Source of the DNA: Thecamonas trahens ATCC 50062
Taxonomy: Eukaryota > Apusozoa > Apusomonadida > Apusomonadidae
DNA: 64,000 bases
Reading direction: 5' to 3'
Assembly: GCF_000142905.1 (NCBI RefSeq)
Contig: NW_013657651.1
Location: 235,146-299,145 of the forward strand
In this document: positions 51,475 through 60,600 of the stretch, piece after piece
Numbering within the stretch: position 1 is the first letter of the stretch
How the letters are laid out: the number at the start of each line of letters is the position of its first letter
Position numbers and translations under genes: made by a program
Notes under the pieces: generated by a model
The model's database searches: none
Told to the model about the DNA's origin: nothing
The model's input: only the letters and a program-made list of their open reading frames with translations

Positions 51475-52614
51475 ATGGCCGAACGTACCCAGGCGAGGGC
51501 TTCCGCTCGCGAAATGGGTTTCACCGACTCGGCCCTGGTGGTGGGTTACATTGCAGCCAACACCACCGTTGTCGTCCTCTCCCGCTACATACGCAAGCAC
51601 CACCCAGGCATACATACCAAGGAGGCCTCCATGTTCTATGTCGAGGCCATGAAGCTGGCATGTATGACCCTATACCTCGCCGTCGTTGCCGCGCCCGTCA
51701 CTGCCCGTCTGCCACCCTCCCGCCTCACCCCACGCACCGCCGGCCATCTCCTCGGCCTTGCCACGCTGCCGGCACTGCTGTACGCTGCGCAGACGTGGCT
51801 TGCTTACTGGGCCATTGCCCGTCTCGACGCCGGCGTCTACGCCGCGTTCTCGGCGCTCAAGTTTGTGGCCGCCGCACTTGCCGCGGTCGTCCTCCGCGGC
51901 GCGCGCATCTCCCGCTCGCAACTCGCCGCCCTCGCCGCCGTCTGCTGTGGTCTGGCGCTGCTGCCGACTGCGCCCCGCGCCGCGAGCCCTGTCGCCGTAT
52001 CCGGTCAGCTGGCGAGCACTTCGCTCTCGTCGGCTGTTGTCGCCGCCATGATCGCCATCGCCGCAGCGTCTGCGCTTGCTGGCGCTCTCACGGCGTCGCT
52101 CCTTCGCGGCGTAGCCGGGTCGTCGCCGCTGATGGCGCGTCTTGTCCCGCCGCATGTCTCTGCCCTCCCGCAGGCGTACAAGTCGCTTGCACTTTATGCC
52201 GGCGGTACGGTTGTCTCGGGCGTTGTGTGGGCGCTGTCTCCGCCCGGCGCAGCGACCCGTTCGGCCCCAGATCTGGTCCCGTGGGCGCTGGCGTGGCTCT
52301 CGCTTGTAGTCCTCGCCGCCAATGGCATTCTCATCTCGCTCCTCCTTGCCCGCATTTCGATCGTCGCCAAGTCGATGGCCGGTGCCTTTTCCGTCTTTAC
52401 CATCGCCACGGCCTCGTCGCTCCTCTACGCCGACCTCGGCCCGACCGCGCCTCGGCTCGCCACCTCTGGCATTCTCATTGCCATCGCCATCTACGTCTTT
52501 CACGCCTACCCCCCTGCCTGTCATTCTCACTGCGATGCTTCTGAGGTGACCGAGCTAGTCCCTGCCCCGCTCAACTCGGACTCCGTCCGTAAGCGGTCAA
52601 TCAAGCGCGACTGA
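51475..52614 (+). CDS. Nucleotide-sugar transporter, SLC35A family
   Basis: 379 residues from ATG 51475 (MAERTQARASAREMGFTDSA). About ten membrane helices. The SLC35A signature is visible: EASMFYVEAMKLACMTLYLA in helix 2; PALLYAAQTWLAYWAIARLD, then AGVYAAFSALKFVAAALAAV, matching the conserved YxxQNxLxxxALxxLDAxTYQVxxQLK block. Near the end, GILISLLLARISIVAKSMAG and AFSVFTIATASSLLYADLG match the family's KGFA-type helix. These proteins import UDP- or CMP-sugars into the Golgi in exchange for the nucleoside monophosphate. The usual Gln/Thr in the central block are replaced, so the sugar cannot be predicted. The C-terminal cytoplasmic tail is basic. Confidence 0.85.
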   Translation: MAERTQARASAREMGFTDSALVVGYIAANTTVVVLSRYIRKHHPGIHTKEASMFYVEAMKLACMTLYLAVVAAPVTARLPPSRLTPRTAGHLLGLATLPALLYAAQTWLAYWAIARLDAGVYAAFSALKFVAAALAAVVLRGARISRSQLAALAAVCCGLALLPTAPRAASPVAVSGQLASTSLSSAVVAAMIAIAAASALAGALTASLLRGVAGSSPLMARLVPPHVSALPQAYKSLALYAGGTVVSGVVWALSPPGAATRSAPDLVPWALAWLSLVVLAANGILISLLLARISIVAKSMAGAFSVFTIATASSLLYADLGPTAPRLATSGILIAIAIYVFHAYPPACHSHCDASEVTELVPAPLNSDSVRKRSIKRD

Positions 52615-52740
52615 GCCTCGCTTGTACAGGGCCTCGCCTGTGCAGAGCTTCCCATCCGAATGGATGATGGGCTCTGCCGTCGCATGCCGACCCGATCTCA
52701 TCCGTAGCCACACTGCACACCAATCATTGAACGCACCCGT

Positions 52741-52943
52741 GATGCCGAGCCGATGATGCCGAGCCGATGATGCCGAGCCGATGATGCCGAGCCGATGGTG
52801 CCGAGCCGATGATGCCGAGCCGATGATGCCGAGCCGATGATGCCGAGCCGATGATGCCGAGCCGATGATGCCGAGCCGATGATGCCGAGCCGATGATGCC
52901 GAGCCGATGATGCCGAGCCGATGATGCCGAGCCGATGATGCCG
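52741..52943. repeat. 14-bp minisatellite, about 14.5 copies
   Basis: Perfect tandem copies of GATGCCGAGCCGAT with a single A-to-G variant (GGTGCC, near 52797). Because 14 is not a multiple of 3, all three frames are open and give the same ASSARHHRLGIIG-like peptide, so the long reading frames here are artefacts. It lies about 110 bp upstream of the UTP6 start codon. Confidence 0.97.
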
Positions 52944-53054
52944 ACGCTGATCCCGACCACCATCCTCCCTCCCCACCCCCCCGTCCACCCCCGTCCCCCC
53001 CTCCCCCTCCCCCACACCACTCCCGCCCACACCTCACCCTCACCCTCGCCCACC

Positions 53055-54051
53055 ATGGTACGCCCCTTCTCCTTCTCCTTGCCTCTCCTCCTCCTCCCTC
53101 CCCTCTCTCCATCCCCCTTCCCTCCCCCCCCCTCCCCCCTCCCCCCTCCCCCATCACTGGCTCATCCTCCCTCCCTCCCTCTCCCTCCTACCACCACCAC
53201 TAACCACCCCCCACCCCCACCCCCTCCCTCCCTCCCTCCCTCCCTCCCCCCCTCTCCCACCCACAGGCCGACACGGTGCAGTACCTGATGGAGAAGATGC
53301 TCCCCGAGCTGCAGGACTTCCGCATGAGGGGCTACTTCAACGAGGAAGAGATTGGGAAGATTGTGGCCACACGGAGCGACTTTGAGTACAAGCTCAAGAG
53401 GAGGGCGCCGGATCGGGTCACCTTTGTCCGCTACTTGGAGTATGAGGCCAATCTGGAGAAGCTGCGGAGGAGGAGGAGGAAGAAGGTCGGTCTGCCTTCT
53501 GGCTTCCGTTCAAAGGCAGACTCTGCTTATCTGCGTCGCGTCCACTCCATCTACACCCGCTTGCTCCGTCGCTACCCGGGCGATGTCGACGACTGGGCCC
53601 GCTACTTTGCCTTTTGTGCCGACAATGGCGCTCACAAGCAGCTGGCAAAGGCCCATGCTAAGGCTCTCGAGGCCCACTCGCGCAAGGCCGACTTGTGGAT
53701 CCTTGCCGCACGCTTTGAGATCGCCGTCCGTCACAACATGGTCCTCGCCCGTGCCCTACTGCAGCGCGGCCTTCGCCTCAACGGCCACGACCTCAACCTG
53801 TGGATCGAGTACTTTAAGGCCGAGCTCATGTACCAGCAGAAGCTTATCGACCGCCGCCGCCTCCTAGGCCTCCCGGTCCGCCCGGTCAAGGGCACAGCCG
53901 CCGAGCCGGCTCAGCTTCTCGGCGCTGTCGCGTCGGCGCTCCACGACCAGATGGCCGAGTCGGACGGCGATAGCGACGACACAGCCGTAGGCGCTGCCGC
54001 TTCGGGCTCGGACGTCGACGACGACGATGGGTTCGACCTCACTGCGAGCGA

Positions 54052-54088
<37 letters not shown>

Positions 54089-55429
54089 AATGCCCAGCCT
54101 GCGGCGCCGGCCGCTGATGACGACGACGGCGACGCCGAGGCCATCAATGTCAACGTCTCTCTCCTTGCTTCGGCCGTCCCGCGAACCATCTTCCGCATGG
54201 CGCGGAACAAGTTTCCGGCCTCGATGGAGCTCCACCTCCGGTGCCTCGACCTCTATCTGCGGTTCGACAACACTGAGCTCGGCATCGACGAGGTCTACGA
54301 GTCGCTAGCGGAGCGGTTTGCATCGGCGCCCGACAACGAGCACTTTGTGGCGGCACTCAACGAGCTCGCCCGCCGCCCAATGCGGGCCTACCTTGCGGCC
54401 CGCGCCCGTCTCTCGACCGCGCCGTTTGAGCCGACGGCCTTCCAGGCCGCTTGGCTCTCTATGAGCGCCCGCTACGAGGAGATGCTCGAGGTCGCCGCCT
54501 CACCGGCCTTCCTTGAGGCGTACATGGAGACGTTGCTCTCTCTCCTCGAAACCGTCGCCGGCCACGGCGCGCTCTCGGCCTACACCGTCGCTGCGCGTGC
54601 GCTCCGTCTCGGTGCCGAGGCCGCCGCCGCAGACATGCTCACCGAGACGCTCGCCGCGCGCTGGGCCCAGCTCGCCGCTCGCCTCCCGGCCGACGTCCGC
54701 CCCGTCGGCGCGCCGTCCGCTGTTGACGCTGCTGCTGCCGGCACTGCCGCCTTTCCGTCCTCGCCGGTCCTCGCCGAGTTGCACCTGCAAGCACTCGCCG
54801 CCGCCGGCATGAGCGCGTCCGAGCTTGTGACCGCAGGCCTCGCTGCGCTGCGGCCGATCACCACCAGCCACGACACCATCCTCTCGTCGAACGGTCCGTT
54901 TAATGGCGAGCAAGCTGCGCTCCGCGCCTCGGTCCACCGGCTGTGGAGGACCGTTCTCCACGTCGCGCTGTGGAGCAAGGGCAAGGTGGCTGGCCGCGAC
55001 GACGCAATTGCTGCCTCGGCCGGCGCGCTGCCGGACGGCGGCGCCGAGTGCATCGTCTTTGAGTGGGCGGTGGCCACGGGCTCGTCGACCAAGTCGATCC
55101 GCAAGGTCTACGCCGGTCTCCTTGCGCGGTCGGTCATGCAATCGCGCGCGCTCCTCGGTGCCATCATCCGCTTCGAGGCTTCGCTGCAGCGGCCGTCGAT
55201 GGAGACGCTCGACCCGCTGCACGCGGCCATCACGACCTCGTTTGGAAGCCCCAAGGCGTCGCCTGACTCGGCCCACTTGCTCTGGATCGACTGGCTCCGC
55301 TCGCTGCTGCGGACCAAGGCCACACCGGCCCGCGTCACCGCCGTCTACAACAAGGCCACCCAGGCGCTCAAGAGCTCCGAAACCGAGATGGAGGCCTTCC
55401 TCGCCGCCTACCACGCCCTCAACGTCTAG
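53055..55429 (+). CDS. UTP6: UTP6, U3 snoRNP / small-subunit processome protein
   Basis: 721 residues. Exon 1 is only the ATG (53055-53057). Intron 53058-53266 (donor GTACGC, long pyrimidine tract, acceptor ACAG) joins it to exon 2 in phase, giving MADTVQYLMEKMLPELQDFR, then YFNEEEIGKIVATRSDFEYK and LKRRAPDRVTFVRYLEYEAN, which matches the UTP6 N-terminus. HAT (half-a-TPR) repeats follow (SIYTRLLRRYPGDVDDWARY, FEIAVRHNMVLARALLQRGL, NLWIEYFKAELMYQQKLIDR). A run of Asp/Glu (about residues 262-290) is an insert absent from many homologues. HAT repeats resume near the C-terminus. UTP6 acts in the nucleolus in cleaving 18S pre-rRNA as part of the UTP-B complex. The stop overlaps the convergent kinase gene. 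Confidence 0.9.
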
Positions 55430-57448
55430 TGTACGGCGGGTGATAGTCGGCCGTCGCGAGCTCGGCCCGCTCCAACGCGTCGGCGACCTGCCACGACGCC
55501 AGCTCGGCCGCCACGTCGATGCCGTTGGCGGCAAAGAACTCGTGCTCGAGCACCTTGTCCAGCGTGATTCGCGTCACCGGGTCTGGATCGAGCATAGCCC
55601 GCAAGAGCGCGTACTGCGGCGCCGACGCCTCGTCAGCCGGCAGGGCGTCCATCCACGAGTAGAACTCGGACCACGGTACCTCGCCCTTGTCCTCGAGATG
55701 GAAGAGGAGCTCGCCAAAGACCACGCCGGCGGCCCAGACGTCAACTGGCCAAGAGTAGCCGACAATACCATAGTTTTTGGCAAGGCCGTGGCGTGGCGGG
55801 TCGCCAGCGTCGCCTCCGGCGGCATCGGCCGCCTCCTCGGCCACCTTCTTGGCCGCCTTGTACGCCGCGTTGATGCCCTCCATCTCGGGCGCGAGGTGGC
55901 CCTCGGTTCCGGTCATCGACGTGTGCCCGATCGCCGGATCGTGGAACGTGGAGCAGTCAAAGTCCATGAGCGTTACACGGCCAGTCAACGGCTCGTAGAA
56001 CAGGTTGTCGCGCTTAAAGTCACGGTAGATGATGCCCTTGCCGTGGACGTGCGCGAGCGCGCCGAGCGCGTCGACCATGTACCGCGCGATCTGCGGGAGC
56101 TCGAGACGCGTCACAGCCTCGGAGGTGTTGCGGAACTCCATGACAAGCGCGTACGTTCCGGTCTCGACGAGCGGAACCCAGTCGACGAGCTTGTTGATTC
56201 GCGGGTGGCCTTGCACCACGGCATGGACCCGGACGTCGCGCGGGACATCCTCGCCAACCGGCGGCCGCTCGTCGGGATCGTGGTCGAGCTGCGCAATCTT
56301 AATGGCCACCAGCGCACCGGTTGCCCTCTCGCGCGCCGAGTACACCACCAGCTGGCTTTCGAGATGGATGCGCTCAATAAAGTGGAACCGGTCGCCAAGC
56401 GCAAAGATGTTTGACTCGAACGGGAACTCGTCGTCGCCGTTGCGGAAGGCGACTTGTCGCGGGCGGTGTTCTTGCGGAGCCACCGCTGCTTGGCTACGAT
56501 CTTGGATGCTGGATCAACAAGCTTGAAGAGCGACGCGGCCGCGTCCCAAGGTAGCGGCGGGGGGATACGCTGCGGCTTGAGAATGAGGCCGACCGAGCCG
56601 CCGAGCGGCTCGCGCGAGATGCGCACCGTCAGCGCGTCGCCGGTCTCCGACTCTTGGATTCCGATGGCATGCTTGCGGACCTCGCCACGCTCACCCCCAC
56701 GCGCACTCGGCATCTTGCGGTACTGCACATGTATCTCGCCCGACGGGTGGAGCCGGACCTGGAACGACGCCGTCTCCACGCCGAGCGACTTGGCGCCGTA
56801 CTGGGCCACGCGGTCAAACTGGACGAGCCACGAGGCGGTCAAGCCCGAGCCAAAGCTACGGACAAAGACCTTGCCCGCCAGCGACAAGTCCAGATCGCAC
56901 CAGTACGGCGCAAGGACCGTCCCATGCATACGATATGCCGGGAGTGATTCGGGCGAGTGCGGGACCGAGGTCGGCGAGAAGCGGCCAAAGCCAAGCAGCC
57001 CGTTGGAGCCGATGGTGACCACTCCGTGCCAAGCTGAGTACACCGGAACAGCAAACGGAAGCGCCATTGTCACACCGTCGTCATCACGGCCCATATTCAA
57101 CTCCGTCGCATTGCTGTCTTTGCTCAGATCGACCCAGGCGTAGGCCTCGGGCGAGAAGGCGTCGACCACGTAGCCGGGGCCATCGCTCACCGGCATCTCC
57201 GCCTTGCATCTCCCCATCCAGCACGTGCCAACCGCATGGCTCGCCCTCGCACTCCTCGGCGCATCCAACAGCTCATCGTTCACATCCAACCCCGCCAGCT
57301 CGCCATCAAGAACACAGGCCGGCCCGTGGAGCGGCGCGCAGCTCGCCATTTCGGTGCAGCGGACGTCGGCCGGCTGGCACCCGGCAGCGGCTGCGCCTAG
57401 GGCAAGCGCTACAACGAGGGTGACCACAAGAGAGAGTGCTGGCAGCAT
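55419..57448 (-). CDS. Signal peptide / nidogen-like domain / protein kinase fusion
   Basis: About 675 residues, one frame break. It starts MLPALSLVVTLVVALALGAA, a signal peptide. Then a Cys-rich stretch (GCQPADVRCTEMASCAPLHG) and a nidogen-like beta domain (VTIGSNGLLGFGRFSPTSVP, LAPYWCDLDLSLAGKVFVRS, SGEIHVQYRKMP). After RKNTARDK the frame slips one base at 56454-56455 into a kinase domain with no ATG of its own before the N-lobe is complete. Kinase features: VAIKIA (ATP Lys), IIYRDFKRDNLFY (catalytic loop, Tyr in place of His), LMDFDCSTF (metal Asp; DFD for DFG), GTEGHLAPEM. The glycine loop is degenerate. No membrane span lies between the two halves, so the kinase would be secreted or lumenal. 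Its last 11 bases overlap the end of UTP6 on the other strand. Confidence 0.7.
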
Positions 57449-57654
57449 GGTGCTGTGGGTCGTTGGAGGTGAGGTGTGGGGTGTGGGCAAGCGGGACGGA
57501 GTCAGTGAGCGGAGGGGGGGCTGACTCGACGCAAAGCGGCCGAATCGGTCGGCGGAGCGCCAGTCGACCAGATTGGGCATGGGCTGGGGATGAAGACGTC
57601 GACTTGTTGTGCGATGCTTGGCGTGTGGTGTCTGTGATTGTTATTTACATTTAC

Positions 57655-60600
57655 TTATGCCCATTCGACACTGCCGATGGGGCGGACGCGGTGCTGGGCG
57701 AGGCGATGGCTGACCCAGTTGCGGAGATCGTTGGCGAACCAGAACTGGCTGCCGTCGGACTTGTAGAGGAGCGGCTCGAGAGCTTCGAGGGTGAGGGCGG
57801 CAGAGGGCTTGAAGGTCTTGGCGTACCACCGCTCGAGCTCGGCGACCTGGACGTCCGAGTAGCCGGCCCGGGAGAGGCCAATAAAGTTGAGCGACTGCGA
57901 GGTACCCGACGGCGACGAGCCGCGCGAGGTAAAGGTGGTAAACGGCAGAACGTCGCGGACGACAGAGGTGCCAAGGCCGACCATGCAGTACGGGCCGATG
58001 GTGGAGAACTGGTGGACCTGCGAGTTGATGCCGACGTTGGCGTTGCGCATGACCCGGCAGTAGCCGCCAAACTGGACCGAGCACGTGACGGTCACGTTGT
58101 CCTCAATCACCATGTCGTGCGCAATGTGCGCGTAGTTCATAAAGTAGCACTTGTTGCCAATCTTGGTCACCGCCTCGTACTTGGGAGGCTCGCCCTCGGG
58201 CGCGTGGACGTTGACGTACTCGCGGAACACGTTCTCGTTGCCGATCACAATGCCGCCGGTCGGCGGCGTCCGCGTCACGTAGTCCTCGGGCCAGAGCCCC
58301 ACCACGCAGTGCGACGAGAACTCGTTGCGCGATCCGACAACGACGTCAGGACCCACAAAGTGGCAGAACGCCCCGACGTCGTTCTCCTCGCCAAACCGCA
58401 CCCCAGACTCAATCTGCACGTGTGATCCAATCTTGGTACGCGCACCAATGACCGCACCCGAGCGGATGATCGAGAACGCGCCCACAGAGACGCCAGCGCC
58501 AAGCACCGCGCCGTCCTCCACAATCGCCATCGGCGCAATCGTCACGCCCGGGCCCACTCGGGCGCCCGGGCTCACCAAAGAGGTCGGCATCGGCTGCGCA
58601 GGCGCAGTCGTCACCGCAGCGCGCACCGGAGCGGCGTATGCCGCTGGCGCCGGCGCCGGCGGTGCCGCCGATGCATGAGCCGGCGCGGTGCCTGCCGGCG
58701 CCTGAACGCCCAGTGAGACCAGGTGACCAGCCATGGCTGCAATGTTCGGCTGCTCAAAGAGGACCATGCCGCTCAGCTCGACGCCAAAGGCCTCGTTGAG
58801 CCGGGTCCGGAGCGTGGCCGACGCCAGCGAGTCGACGCCCAGCTGCGCAAACGGCGCCTGCCGGTCAAAGCCGTACGGCCGGGCGGCACCCACAAGCTCG
58901 CCAACCACGTCCTCGACACGGGCCTCGACACCCGCCGTAGCCGGGGCAGCGACCGGAGCAGCGGTAGCAGCCGATGCCGCTGACGCGTGAGCCGGCGCGG
59001 CGACCGCCGCCGGCGCCTGCACGCCCAGTGAGACCAGGTGACCAGCCATGGCTGCAATGTTCGGCTGCTCAAAGAGGACCATGCCGCTCAGCTCGACGCC
59101 AAAGGCCTCGTTGAGCCGGGTCCGGAGCGTGGCCGACGCCAGCGAGTCGACGCCCAGCTGCGCAAACGGCGCCTGCCGGTCAAAGCCGTACGGCCGGGCG
59201 GCACCCACAAGCTCGCCAACCACGTCCTCGACACGGGCCTCGACACCCGCCGTAGCCGGGGCAGCGACCGGAGCAGCGGTAGCAGCCGATGCCGCTGACG
59301 CGTGAGCCGGCGCGGCGACCGCCGCCGGCGCCTGCACGCCCAGTGAGACCAGGTGACCAGCCATGGCTGCAATGTTCGGCTGCTCAAAGAGGACCATGCC
59401 GCTCAGCTCGACGCCAAAGGCCTCGTTGAGCCGGGTCCGGAGCGTGGCCGACGCCAGCGAGTCGACGCCCAGCTGCGCAAACGGCGCCTGCCGGTCAAAG
59501 CCGTACGGCCGGGCGGCACCCACAAGCTCGCCAACCACGTCCTCGACACGGGCCTCAACACCTGCGACAGCCGGGGCAGCAACCGGAGCAGCGGCAGCAG
59601 CCGGGGCAGCGGCAGCGGCAGCGACCAGTTCGACCACCGTCGACGTTGACGGCGTCATCGACGACGCCGCAAACGCAGCCCAGTCGACCTCAAACATGCC
59701 GATCGATGATGCGGCGTTGTCGGCGGCCAACAGCTGGCCAAGGCCCATGAAAGCCTGAGTCGGGTCCAGGAAGCCGAAGCCCTGCGAGCGCCAGTAGCGC
59801 TCAAAGGCCGGGCCGAGCTCGGACGCCATGCCGTCATCGGCAAACGTGCACCAGTTGACGCTGAGCGCCGGCAGGCCGGCGCGGTGGCGGAAGGCAGCCA
59901 GGCCGTCGAGGTACGCGTTTGCTGCCGCGTAGTGGGTCAGCTGCGCGTAGCCAAGGACGGCGTAAACCGACGAGAAGAGAACAAAGGCGTCGAGCTCCAG
60001 AGCGAGCGCATCAGCCGCAGCATGCAGCGCCCATCCGCCAACAACCTTGGCGCTGAGGACGCGCTCGAACCGCGCCGGCTCCATGCCGACGGCAAAGCCG
60101 TCATCGAGGATGCCGGCAAGATGCAAGATGGCCGAGATCTTGACGCCTGCGGCGCGGGCCCCATCGCGGAGCGCGGTAAGACCAAAGACAACCTCCTCTG
60201 GCTTGGACACGTCACACTGCGCCAGCGAGAGAGTCACGCCCTGGCCGCCGAGCTCGGCGACGACGGCGGCGGCAGCACCGTCCAGCTCCTCCAGCGATGC
60301 CTTGGACCGCGAGAGAATGCCGATGCGCTTGACGCCAACCCGCGCCAGCCAGCGCAGGACATGGCGGCCGAGGCCGCCGAGGGCGCCGGTCACAACCACC
60401 ATACCGGAGTCGGCGGCACCAAGTGCAGCGCAGACTGCGTCGGCGGCCACGCCGCCGGCAGGAACCTGGGCCCGGACAAGACGGGTGGCGTACACAGAGG
60501 TACCGCGGAGCGCAATCTCCATGACCTGTGTCACAGCGCCACCGACAACGCCATCAGCACCCAGGACCCGGCCGAGGACGCTGCCCTCAAACGCCACCTC

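Noticed and set aside
52741-52943. CRISPR array
   Set aside because: Units are directly adjacent with no spacers, and the genome is eukaryotic.
52597-53157. Three overlapping minus-strand frames coding for an RHHRLGIIGSASSA repeat protein
   Set aside because: A 14-bp repeat with no stop in any frame produces these automatically; all three frames give the same peptide out of register.
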